The notes under the pieces are model-generated. The model had not been told where the DNA came from and searched no databases. It saw only the letters and a list, made by a program, of their open reading frames with translations. A stretch of DNA of 5,599 nucleotides from assembly GCA_947627685.1 (NCBI GenBank), contig CANQWZ010000084.1, positions 1 to 5,599 of the forward strand, given 5' to 3'. The position numbers and the translations under genes are program-made. The DNA is from an uncultured Bacilli bacterium. Lineage in GTDB: Bacteria; Bacillota_I; Bacilli_A; ML615J-28; CAG-313. This document shows, piece after piece, positions 1-5,599 of the stretch (position 1 is the first letter of the stretch; every line of letters begins with the position of its first letter).

Positions 1-1622
1 GTATTAGTATGCCTGATGAAGTTATTAGAATACCTAGTGGTGTATTTGATGGCATTGAAATTACCGATGTTGATTTTAATAAAGTGGAAATTATTGAAGC
101 TGGTGCTTTTGAAGGTCAAAGCCTTAGAACAATTGATAGTCAATATCTTCGTATTATTGGTGCACGTGCTTTTGCTGGAAACAGCGATTTAGAAGAAATT
201 AATCTTCCAAATGTTGAAGAAATTGGTGAAGCTGCTTTCATAACTTGTACCGATTTAAGAAAAGTAACACTTGGTAAAATTACGAAAATTGCATCGCAAG
301 CTTTCGCAAGTTCAGGTTATAGTTCATATCCAGTAATTATTGATATGACAGCAATTGAAGATGTAACTAAAGTTACTATTGATAATGATGCTTTCTTAGC
401 CTTTAATGCTGAGGTATTAAGAGTAGTTATGAAAGATGTTGCTACGATAAATAGTGCTCTTGATCTTGCATGGCCAGAAAAGATAATTAATAATTTAACC
501 ATATGGACTAGTGGCGACAAATATTCAATGATTGATTATAATAGTGAAATACTTGTAAGCTTTACTGATAATGCTATTTTTGAATTATATGAAGGTATTG
601 TTACTAAGGCAACTCCTGATGAGGAAAATAAGGCATCACTAGTAAAATGTGGCATGTACAAAATGGAAGGCGATAACCTATATGTTTATAATAAAAAAGC
701 TGATGGTAGTTATGAAACTGAACCAGTAATGGTAGATACTTCCAAAGCATATGTTATTACTTTTGGTAGTAGTATAGCCTTTAGTAAAGATGATTATAAT
801 GGTAGTCATGAATTTACTGTTAGTGGAACTAATTTTGCAAATGCTACAATATCGATGAAATATGATATAAGTTTACATTCTAGTGAAACTGACTTTGCTG
901 CTCTTTATAATATTTCAATCAGTAAAGATAATTTCACATTAAATTACAACGAGGAAGAACAAAGTGTTGATTCAGTCAAATATGATATAAAAACTGGTCA
1001 AATTATCTTCTTAATTAATGATGTTTGTTATGGTATTAATGTAACATCTGCTACAACTTGTACTGTAGAACTATTATATAAGCAAAAAAATTTTAGTTAT
1101 ACATATCAAGTTCCAAGTAGTTTATTCCCTGATCGTTTTGATGAGGTAGTATGGCAATTAGTATGTAAATTAGATGAAAACGATAAGATAGTTGAACTAA
1201 TTAGCTTTAATATTAAAGAAGGTTATGGTGACCCTGTAGAACAAACTGTTATAGGTTCTTCAGTTGAGGAAAATGTAATAACTTTCACATATGAAGCAAG
1301 TATTAATGGTAAAAATACTATAAAGGCTACATGTAATGAAGCTGATGGTACATTTACTTATGAAACAGTAAAATATGATTATACTCTTCAAGGTGGTTTC
1401 CCTCCAGTTAAAGTTGAAATTATCTTTGATGCAACTTGTCATATTTTAGAAATTAAAGCTGTTTCTATCTCTTATGATTTCTATACCTTTGAAGAACAAG
1501 AATTTACGCCAACTTATAATGAAGATGGTACTGCTTTAATTACATTAGCAGATGGTACACAATATAAGTTAACCGTAACTACCGGTTCAACATCATTTGA
1601 ATTGACAGTTGAAGCATTATAA
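1..1622 (+). CDS. BspA-type leucine-rich-repeat protein, 5' end outside window
   Basis: The frame is open from position 3 to the TAA at 1620-1622. An ATG lies at 9-11, but no ribosome binding site is visible and the frame continues upstream, so the true start and any signal peptide are probably outside the window. Counting from that ATG, residues 1-135 are LRR_5 (BspA/TpLRR) repeats. The conserved Phe of the xxAFxx turn recurs at 13, 34, 55, 77, 99 and 129, a period of 21-22 that lengthens at the end, with an intervening 'L..I.LP.V..I' pattern. Residues about 150-537 are not recognised. They are rich in Thr, Tyr, Asp and Glu with alternating beta-like strands, and a [MV]KYD motif recurs at about 283, 323 and 454. 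No LPXTG motif, C-terminal membrane helix or dockerin is seen. Proteins of this family are usually secreted or surface proteins that bind host or matrix partners; that role here is inference. No catalytic motif was found. Confidence 0.85.
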   Translation, partial: ISMPDEVIRIPSGVFDGIEITDVDFNKVEIIEAGAFEGQSLRTIDSQYLRIIGARAFAGNSDLEEINLPNVEEIGEAAFITCTDLRKVTLGKITKIASQAFASSGYSSYPVIIDMTAIEDVTKVTIDNDAFLAFNAEVLRVVMKDVATINSALDLAWPEKIINNLTIWTSGDKYSMIDYNSEILVSFTDNAIFELYEGIVTKATPDEENKASLVKCGMYKMEGDNLYVYNKKADGSYETEPVMVDTSKAYVITFGSSIAFSKDDYNGSHEFTVSGTNFANATISMKYDISLHSSETDFAALYNISISKDNFTLNYNEEEQSVDSVKYDIKTGQIIFLINDVCYGINVTSATTCTVELLYKQKNFSYTYQVPSSLFPDRFDEVVWQLVCKLDENDKIVELISFNIKEGYGDPVEQTVIGSSVEENVITFTYEASINGKNTIKATCNEADGTFTYETVKYDYTLQGGFPPVKVEIIFDATCHILEIKAVSISYDFYTFEEQEFTPTYNEDGTALITLADGTQYKLTVTTGSTSFELTVEAL

Positions 1623-1629
1623 TAAGAAT

Positions 1630-1675
1630 AAAAAGAAGTTTTTAACCTTTTAGGCTACTAACTTCTTTTTTTAAT
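1630..1675 (+). terminator. Intrinsic terminator of the LRR gene
   Basis: A perfect 11-bp stem pairs 1630-1640 (AAAAAGAAGTT) with 1660-1670 (AACTTCTTTTT), with a 19-nt loop. A run of T follows to 1672. It begins 7 bases after the stop codon and separates the LRR gene from the permease leader. The stem is AT-rich, but its shape and position are typical. Confidence 0.8.
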
Positions 1676-1735
1676 ATCCTAAAAATAACAAATAGAACGT
1701 TTACATAAATAAATTACTATATAAATTTGTAAAAA

Positions 1736-1746
1736 TATGATATAAT
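1736..1746 (+). promoter_or_regulatory. Extended -10 promoter for the AzgA-type permease
   Basis: The sequence TATGATATAAT holds a perfect TATAAT at 1741-1746 preceded by TG plus one base, the extended -10 signature. No good -35 hexamer lies 16-18 bases upstream, as expected for an extended -10 promoter. Transcription should start near 1752-1755, just ahead of the riboswitch aptamer. The same TATGATAYAAT element lies upstream of the other permease's riboswitch. Confidence 0.65.
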
Positions 1747-1759
1747 CAAAGTGTAATAA

Positions 1760-1826
1760 ATCGTATATGTTTGAAGATATGGTTCAAATGTTTCTACCTT
1801 ATCACCGTAAATGATAAGACTACGAT
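1760..1826 (+). ncRNA. Purine riboswitch aptamer, guanine type
   Basis: This is the canonical three-way purine aptamer. P1 pairs 1760-1765 (ATCGTA) with 1821-1826 (TACGAT). P2 pairs 1770-1775 with 1783-1788 around the conserved loop GATATGG. The J2/3 segment contains GTTTCTAC, and P3 pairs CTTATCA (1798-1804) with TGATAAG around CCGTAAA. The J3/1 base just before the 3' P1 strand is C (1820). This corresponds to C74 of the B. subtilis xpt aptamer, which pairs with guanine/hypoxanthine; adenine riboswitches have U. Ligand binding should stabilise P1 and repress the downstream permease. Confidence 0.95.
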
Positions 1827-1866
1827 GCATCCCTTAAATATCGAAGTTTTAGGACTTCCTTTTTTT
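1819..1866 (+). terminator. Riboswitch expression platform: short terminator and competing antiterminator
   Basis: The terminator stem pairs GAAGTT (1843-1848) with GACTTC (1853-1858), one pair being G-U, and is followed by C and a run of seven T (1860-1866). The antiterminator pairs 1819-1827 (ACTACGATG) with 1839-1847 (TATCGAAGT), with one A-A mismatch and one G-U pair. It uses both the 3' strand of P1 and the 5' strand of the terminator, so the two states exclude each other. When guanine stabilises P1, the antiterminator is lost and transcription should stop near 1866. The terminator stem is weak; the long T run is the main support. Confidence 0.7.
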
Positions 1867-1944
1867 GGTTTTGCATAAGTAGGCCTTGCATTTATTTTGC
1901 AAGGCCTTTTACGATTTGTTACAACCAAAAATATTTAAGGAGGA
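1832..1944 (+). promoter_or_regulatory. Ribosome binding site of the permease and its complementary leader segments
   Basis: The Shine-Dalgarno AAGGAGGA (1937-1944) lies 6 bases before the GTG start and fixes that start. It overlaps a stretch complementary to the leader: ATATTTAAGG (1931-1940) pairs perfectly over 10 bases with CCTTAAATAT (1832-1841), and AACCAAAAA (1923-1931) pairs over 9 bases with TTTTTGGTT (1862-1870). Together these would occlude the 5' half of the Shine-Dalgarno. The pairing is seen in the sequence; the regulatory effect is inferred. Confidence 0.55.
1881..1910 (+). terminator. Second hairpin in the leader, terminator-like
   Basis: A perfect 10-bp stem pairs 1881-1890 (AGGCCTTGCA) with 1898-1907 (TGCAAGGCCT) around a 7-nt loop, followed by only three more T before ACG. 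It is far more stable than the riboswitch terminator just upstream, but has a poor T tract. It may be a back-up terminator, or a structural arm of a larger fold around the ribosome binding site. Confidence 0.55.
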
Positions 1945-1950
1945 TTTTTC

Positions 1951-3489
1951 GTGCGAAAAAATGAAAAACAAAAAAGAGATTTTTGGAATATTGAAAAATC
2001 TCATTCATCAGTAAAAATTGAAATTTTTGCTGGTATCGCTACCTTTTTAGCAATGTCTTACATTTTGACCGTTAACCCTAATTCCATCATCTTAGAAGGA
2101 GTAAATGATCCAAGATGGGCATCAGTTTTTATTGCTACAGCAATTGGTGCGGTTATTGGTACCTTGCTCATGGCCTTTGTTGCTAAAATGCCATATGCTC
2201 AAGCATCAGGTATGGGTCTTAACTCGATGATAGGTTTAGTTGTTGGTGGAGCATTTACTTTTGTTAATGGCGCCACATATACTTTTGGTAATGCGATGCT
2301 AATGGTATTGATTGATGGTATCATCTTTTTATTAGTATCCATCATTCCTATTGGTAGAAATAAAACCACTGGTAAGATTATTACTTTAAGGGAAAAAATC
2401 TTTGATGGCATTCCTAAAGCCGTAAGAACAGCTATTACCGTAGGTATAGGTCTATTTATTGCCTTTATTGGTTTTCAAAATGCGAAAGTTATTGTAAGTA
2501 GTCCATTTACTTTAGTTGATTTTGTAGATCTTACTAAAAGTGAAAACTGGGTAAAAGGTGGTGCAGCTTGTAATGCCATAGTAGCTCTTTTTGGACTAGC
2601 AGTAATTGCTATCTTAAGTCATTTTAAAGTTAAAGGAGCAGTAATTATTGGTATTTTAGCTGGTACTCTTTTAGGACTACCTCTTGGTGTTACCAATGTT
2701 AATTTCTTATTAGGTAAAGAAGCTGGCGTAACTTGGGAGTTCTGGACCAATTTCAAGCATTTCTTTAGCTTTAATAGTGATGATGGTGGAATATTCTTAT
2801 CAGCTTTTACCGAAGGTTTTAATTTTCCAAAGGGCTCTTTTATGACCACTTTAATGTTGATTATTTCTTTTGCTATGGTTGATATGTTTGATACTATGGG
2901 AACAGTTGTTGGCTGTGCTACTAATGCCGGTCTTGTTGATGAAGATGGTAAACCATTAAATTATGGTAAGATTATGTATGCTGACTCAATTGCAACGGTT
3001 GCTGGAGCAATGTTAGGTACTTCAACCGTAACAACCTTTGTTGAAAGTGGTGCTGGTGTTGCGGCCGGAGGTAAAACAGGTTTAACAGCTTTCACAACGG
3101 CGGTTTTATTCTTTTTAGCTATTTTCCTATTGCCAATATTTGCTTTCATCCCAAGTGCTGCTGCCGCATCTGCTTTAATTTATGTTGGTGTATTAATGAT
3201 GTCAAATGTTAAAAAAATTGACTTCTCTAGTTTGAAAAATGCTGTACCTGCTTTCTTAACAATCGTTATAATGCCATTTGGTTATTCAATCACTAAAGGT
3301 ATTGGTGTTGGTTTAATTTCATACGTATTTTTATCAATAGTTATTTATATTATTGATATAATTAAATATGCTGTAGCTAAGAAAAAGGATAAAGAAGTTG
3401 AAAAACCAGTCTTTGATGTTTCTGTTGTTGCTATCATTGTTACTTGTTTATTCTTATTCTATTTCTTAATGCCTACAACTTTTAATTAA
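1951..3489 (+). CDS. pbuG: NCS2 guanine/hypoxanthine permease, AzgA/PbuG type
   Basis: This 512-residue membrane carrier imports purine bases, most likely guanine and hypoxanthine, by proton symport. Its length and hydrophobic pattern fit the 14-helix NCS2 fold. Family landmarks appear in order: AGIATFLAMSYILTVNP near residues 28-44, ASGMGLN with Asn91, GIGLFIAFIGFQNA in the middle, FDTMGT with Asp314 in TM8, and TTFVESGAGVAAGGKTGLTA with Glu365 in TM10. Asn91, Asp314 and Glu365 match positions known to be essential in fungal AzgA. The start is GTG at 1951, chosen for the AAGGAGGA 6 bases upstream. The gene is monocistronic and lies behind a guanine-type riboswitch, which independently supports a purine substrate. 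A charged C-terminal stretch (KKKDKEVEK) precedes one last hydrophobic helix. PbuG and PbuO cannot be told apart here, and adenine transport is possible but disfavoured by the riboswitch. Confidence 0.93.
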   Translation: MRKNEKQKRDFWNIEKSHSSVKIEIFAGIATFLAMSYILTVNPNSIILEGVNDPRWASVFIATAIGAVIGTLLMAFVAKMPYAQASGMGLNSMIGLVVGGAFTFVNGATYTFGNAMLMVLIDGIIFLLVSIIPIGRNKTTGKIITLREKIFDGIPKAVRTAITVGIGLFIAFIGFQNAKVIVSSPFTLVDFVDLTKSENWVKGGAACNAIVALFGLAVIAILSHFKVKGAVIIGILAGTLLGLPLGVTNVNFLLGKEAGVTWEFWTNFKHFFSFNSDDGGIFLSAFTEGFNFPKGSFMTTLMLIISFAMVDMFDTMGTVVGCATNAGLVDEDGKPLNYGKIMYADSIATVAGAMLGTSTVTTFVESGAGVAAGGKTGLTAFTTAVLFFLAIFLLPIFAFIPSAAAASALIYVGVLMMSNVKKIDFSSLKNAVPAFLTIVIMPFGYSITKGIGVGLISYVFLSIVIYIIDIIKYAVAKKKDKEVEKPVFDVSVVAIIVTCLFLFYFLMPTTFN

Positions 3490-3497
3490 AAGTAGTA

Positions 3498-3540
3498 AAA
3501 AAAGAAGTGATTTGTTAAACTGTCAAATCACTTCTTTTTT
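3498..3540. terminator. Bidirectional terminator between the convergent permeases
   Basis: A perfect 17-bp stem pairs 3498-3514 with 3524-3540 around a 9-nt loop. The stem starts with A6-GAAG and ends with CTTC-T6, so each strand finishes in a T run. It begins 9 bases after the stop of the plus-strand permease and 8 bases beyond the stop of the minus-strand one, and so should serve both genes. Confidence 0.9.
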
Positions 3541-3547
3541 ATTATTT

Positions 3548-4972
3548 TTAGTTTTTATTACTTTTTAGGCTATTAACATCATTAGTACTTTCGTTTTTGG
3601 GCAAAATTAAATTTAAGATAATACCAATAATAGCAGTTAAGGCCATACCCGTTAAACTAAAACTACCAAATGAGATAATAGCTCCCCCAATACCAATAAC
3701 GAGCATTACAGAAACAATAATAAGATTTCTTGTTTTAGTTAAGTCAACTTTAGCATCCTGTAAAGTTTTTAGACCATTAGAAGCAATGAATCCATAAAGG
3801 ATTAAACAAATACCGCCAATTACACAATTAGGAATCGTTTTGATAATTACTGCAAAAACATTAACAAAAGAAAGTAAAATAGCAATAATGGCAGCTCCAC
3901 CTGTAACCCAAACACTACCTACTTTAGTAATACCAACAACGGAAGTATTTTCACCATAAGAAGTATTAGCGGGTCCTCCGATTAATCCTGCTGTAAGGGT
4001 TGCAACACCATCACCAAGTAAAGTACGATCTAAACCAGGATCAACTAAATAATCTGTACCAGTAATCTTCCCTAATACTTTATGATCACCGATATGTTCA
4101 CAAATAGTGGCAAAAGTTAAAGGAATGACACTAATTGCGGCAGCAAAATTAATTTTTACCATCTCGATACCTAAACCTAGTTCTTGATTTTTCCATCCTA
4201 GGAATTTAAAATCGGGAATTTTAAACCACTTAGAAGGAGTCATTAAAATTTCTTTTATAGCATTTAAATCTACTAAATACCCATAAGTATGTGTGATTGT
4301 TTCACCATCTTTTAATATAGTAACACTATTAGGAATAAAACCAATCAAGATAGCGATAATGTAGCCAGCTATAATGCCAATTAAAAACGGAATAACTTTA
4401 AAAAAGCCTTTAGCTTTGATGGCAACAAGGGCAATAATCAGCATGGTTGCAAAAGCTACAACGATTGATCGCCAATCGCCTGCAAAGTTATTAGTCGCTA
4501 AATTCGCATCAGTAATAGCCATAAGACCGGTATTTTGAATAGCAGTAGTTGAAAGTCCAAGTCCAATAACGATAATCATCGGACCAATAATAACGGGTGG
4601 TAATAATTTGTTAAGCCAATTCGTTCCCGCAAATTTAATAATTAAAGCAACTATACAGTAAATAATACCAACAATAACAATACCTGTTAAAGCTGCACCA
4701 ACGCCGCCATTAGTAGCACTAATAGCTGTGTTAATATAAGCAATATAGGCGAAACTTGATCCTAAATAAATAGGTACTTTAGCTTTTGTGCACAAGATAT
4801 ACAGTAGTGTGCCTACTCCTGAAGCAAATAATGCTACCGAAATCGATAAACCCGTTAACATTGGTACTAAAACCGTAGCACCAAACATGGCAAATACATG
4901 TTGAAAACTGAGTAAAATTAATCTGCTAGTTTTAGGCCTATCCTTTGCACCAAGCAGTAAATTTGAATTCAT
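3548..4972 (-). CDS. uraA: NCS2 nucleobase permease, UraA/PyrP subfamily (uracil or purine)
   Basis: The 474-residue multi-helix carrier starts at ATG 4972-4970, four bases after AAAGGAGG. It aligns by eye with E. coli UraA throughout: SSFAY with Phe74 (UraA Phe73), EHIGDH with Glu292 (UraA Glu241), DPGLDRTLLGDG, and NTSYGENTSVVGITKV with Glu341 (UraA Glu290). The Glu-to-Glu spacing of 49 is identical to UraA. UraA His245 is replaced by Asp296, the residue that purine carriers such as XanQ and UapA have there. A polar insertion of about 35 residues (about 212-247) before TM8 makes it longer than UraA (429 aa). The symbol denotes the subfamily, not a proven substrate: the guanine-type riboswitch upstream argues for a purine, or for cross-pathway control of uracil uptake. 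The gene is monocistronic and ends at the shared terminator. A TTG start at 5011 is unlikely because it lies in the riboswitch terminator. Confidence 0.9.
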   Translation of the reverse strand: MNSNLLLGAKDRPKTSRLILLSFQHVFAMFGATVLVPMLTGLSISVALFASGVGTLLYILCTKAKVPIYLGSSFAYIAYINTAISATNGGVGAALTGIVIVGIIYCIVALIIKFAGTNWLNKLLPPVIIGPMIIVIGLGLSTTAIQNTGLMAITDANLATNNFAGDWRSIVVAFATMLIIALVAIKAKGFFKVIPFLIGIIAGYIIAILIGFIPNSVTILKDGETITHTYGYLVDLNAIKEILMTPSKWFKIPDFKFLGWKNQELGLGIEMVKINFAAAISVIPLTFATICEHIGDHKVLGKITGTDYLVDPGLDRTLLGDGVATLTAGLIGGPANTSYGENTSVVGITKVGSVWVTGGAAIIAILLSFVNVFAVIIKTIPNCVIGGICLILYGFIASNGLKTLQDAKVDLTKTRNLIIVSVMLVIGIGGAIISFGSFSLTGMALTAIIGIILNLILPKNESTNDVNSLKSNKN

Positions 4973-4976
4973 AATG

Positions 4977-4984
4977 CCTCCTTT
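4977..4984 (-). promoter_or_regulatory. Ribosome binding site of the UraA-type permease
   Basis: AAAGGAGG on the minus strand ends 4 bases before ATG 4972. Spacing is a little short but the match is near perfect. It decides the start, because the upstream in-frame TTG at 5011 falls in the T run of the riboswitch terminator and has no ribosome binding site. Confidence 0.85.
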
Positions 4985-5009
4985 GTTTATTAATAGGTCA
5001 AAAATTTCC

Positions 5010-5049
5010 AAAAAAAAGGTCTAAAGTGCTTTTTGCATTTTACGACCTT
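5010..5049 (-). terminator. Riboswitch-controlled intrinsic terminator
   Basis: Read on the minus strand, AAGGTC-TAAA-TGC (5049-5035) pairs with GCA-TTTA-GACCTT (5029-5016) around AAAAA. One bulged G and one A-C mismatch interrupt the 13 pairs. A run of T continues to 5010. This is a strong terminator 38 bases ahead of the start codon. Confidence 0.88.
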
Positions 5050-5084
5050 AGAAAAAACATATTAAAATTTAATCTAAAGTCATA
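5041..5084 (-). promoter_or_regulatory. Antiterminator of the UraA-type permease leader
   Basis: On the minus strand, TATGACTTTAG (5084-5074), which includes the 3' strand of P1, can pair over 11 bases with CTAAGGTCGTA (5051-5041), the 5' arm of the terminator, with two G-U pairs. Aptamer closure and antitermination are therefore mutually exclusive. Guanine binding should give termination and low permease expression. Confidence 0.85.
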
Positions 5085-5147
5085 GTCTAGTAATTTACGG
5101 TCACTAGGTAGAAACGCTCAAACCATATTATTGAAAATATATGACTT
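5077..5147 (-). ncRNA. Purine riboswitch aptamer, guanine type (second copy)
   Basis: On the minus strand, P1 pairs AAGTCATA (5147-5140) with TATGACTT (5084-5077), 8 bp. P2 pairs TCAA with TTGA around a loop containing AATATGG, J2/3 has GTTTCTAC, and P3 pairs CTAGT with ACTAG around the CCGTAAA loop. The base before the 3' P1 strand is C (complement of G at 5085), predicting guanine/hypoxanthine recognition. P2 is short and has a T-T mismatch next to the loop, but all core bases are present. Confidence 0.93.
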
Positions 5148-5156
5148 ATTTTCTAT

Positions 5157-5167
5157 ATTGTATCATA
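5157..5167 (-). promoter_or_regulatory. Extended -10 promoter of the UraA-type permease
   Basis: The minus strand reads TATGATACAAT, with TACAAT at 5162-5157 preceded by TG plus one base. No convincing -35 hexamer is found at 16-18 bases upstream. Transcription should start near 5150, just ahead of the aptamer. The element matches the one before the other riboswitch in 10 of 11 positions. Confidence 0.6.
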
Positions 5168-5284
5168 CTTAGTTATTATCTTGCATTAAAGAAGCGCAAA
5201 AAAACGATTTCATAAAGAAAAAAAAGTATGAAGAAGGTAATAAATGCTAAAACTAAAAATACTAATAACTAATTATCAAATTGT

Positions 5285-5313
5285 TTGAAAAAAAATAATG
5301 AACATAGTATAAT
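5285..5313 (+). promoter_or_regulatory. Sigma-A type promoter of the rubrerythrin gene
   Basis: TTGAAA (5285-5290) and TATAAT (5308-5313) are separated by exactly 17 bases. Transcription should start near 5320, giving a leader of about 35 bases. No operator such as a PerR box was recognised. Confidence 0.8.
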
Positions 5314-5354
5314 TTTAGTGTATAAAAAAGACAAAAGGTAAAGGAGAAAACAAA

Positions 5355-5599
5355 ATGGAATTAAAAGGAAGTAAAACTGAACAAAATTTAATGACTGCTT
5401 TCGCAGGTGAATCACAAGCAAGAAATAAGTATACTTATTTTGCTTCAAAAGCTAGAAAAGAAGGTTATGAACAAATCGCAGCCATTTTTGAAGAAACAGC
5501 TAATAATGAAAAAGAACATGCCAAACTTTGGTTTAAACATTTAGGTGGCATTGGTACAACTAAAGAAAACTTACTTGCTGCAGCACAAGGCGAAAATTA
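5355..5599 (+). CDS. rbr: Rubrerythrin, N-terminal part (3' end outside window)
   Basis: The 81 visible codons encode the start of the ferritin-like four-helix domain of rubrerythrin, a cytoplasmic non-haem di-iron peroxidase that protects anaerobes by reducing hydrogen peroxide. The opening KGSKTEQNLMTAFAGESQAR is typical. Glu19 (in GESQAR), Glu52 and His55 (in NEKEH) match Glu20, Glu53 and His56 of the Desulfovibrio vulgaris enzyme with a constant offset of one. The later ligands and any C-terminal rubredoxin-like Cys4 iron centre lie beyond the window, so a full-length rubrerythrin cannot be told from a shorter form. The ATG is preceded by AAAGGAGAA (5339-5347) and by its own promoter. It is divergent from the UraA-type permease, with no evident functional link. 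Confidence 0.95.
   Translation, partial: MELKGSKTEQNLMTAFAGESQARNKYTYFASKARKEGYEQIAAIFEETANNEKEHAKLWFKHLGGIGTTKENLLAAAQGEN

Noticed and set aside
317..520. Open frame on the minus strand inside the LRR gene, and similar frames inside both permease genes.
   Set aside because: They lie opposite strongly supported coding regions and their translations look like antisense shadows with no recognisable family.
1..1622. Tandem DNA repeats in the LRR gene as a sign of phase variation.
   Set aside because: The repeats are visible only at protein level; the DNA copies are diverged and there is no homopolymer or short tandem tract typical of slippage.
1760..1826. Adenine-type purine riboswitch.
   Set aside because: The base before the 3' P1 strand is C (1820), not T; the same holds for the minus-strand aptamer at 5085.
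5009..5011. Upstream TTG start that would add 13 residues to the UraA-type permease.
   Set aside because: It lies in the T run of the riboswitch terminator and has no ribosome binding site, while ATG 4972 has AAAGGAGG just upstream and matches the family's usual N-terminus.
5228..5272. Short plus-strand frame of 14 codons (MKKVINAKTKNTNN).
   Set aside because: No ribosome binding site, no promoter directly upstream, low complexity, and it lies upstream of the rubrerythrin promoter.
1..5599. CRISPR array, transposase, toxin-antitoxin or defence system.
   Set aside because: No regularly spaced direct repeats, terminal inverted repeats, or matching proteins were seen; all substantial reading frames are explained.

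Overview
The window looks like chromosome of a low-GC, probably anaerobic Bacillota or related Mycoplasmatota-type bacterium. It is strongly AT-rich, has near-consensus AAGGAGG ribosome binding sites, T-rich intrinsic terminators and two purine riboswitches, and encodes a rubrerythrin. Tryptophan is encoded by TGG and the three stops seen are TAA, so nothing suggests a mycoplasma-type code. I cannot name the species. I found no mobile element, CRISPR array, tRNA or rRNA.

Layout. Positions 1-1622 (+) hold the 3' part of a gene for a BspA-type leucine-rich-repeat protein, followed by a terminator at 1630-1675. Positions 1736-1950 (+) are a regulatory leader: extended -10 promoter, guanine-type purine riboswitch, terminator/antiterminator switch, a second hairpin, and a segment complementary to the ribosome binding site. 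Positions 1951-3489 (+) encode an NCS2 purine permease of the AzgA/PbuG type. A 17-bp bidirectional terminator at 3498-3540 separates it from a convergent second NCS2 permease, of the UraA/PyrP type (4972-3548, -). That gene has its own guanine-type riboswitch with a clear terminator/antiterminator pair at 5010-5147 (-). Divergent from it, a well-formed promoter at 5285-5313 (+) drives a rubrerythrin gene (5355 onward, cut by the window end).

How the genes work together. The two permeases form a small convergent nucleobase-uptake module. Both aptamers carry C at the specificity position, so both genes are expected to switch off when guanine or hypoxanthine is plentiful. The AzgA-type protein should import guanine/hypoxanthine. 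The UraA-type protein resembles uracil permeases but sits under purine control and has an Asp in TM8 that is typical of purine carriers, so its substrate is an open question. The LRR protein and rubrerythrin look functionally unrelated to the module.

The most unusual feature is the leader of the AzgA-type gene. Besides the usual terminator switch, two adjacent upstream segments are perfectly complementary to an 18-base stretch ending in the Shine-Dalgarno sequence. This suggests a second, translational layer of control. I found no wholly new system.
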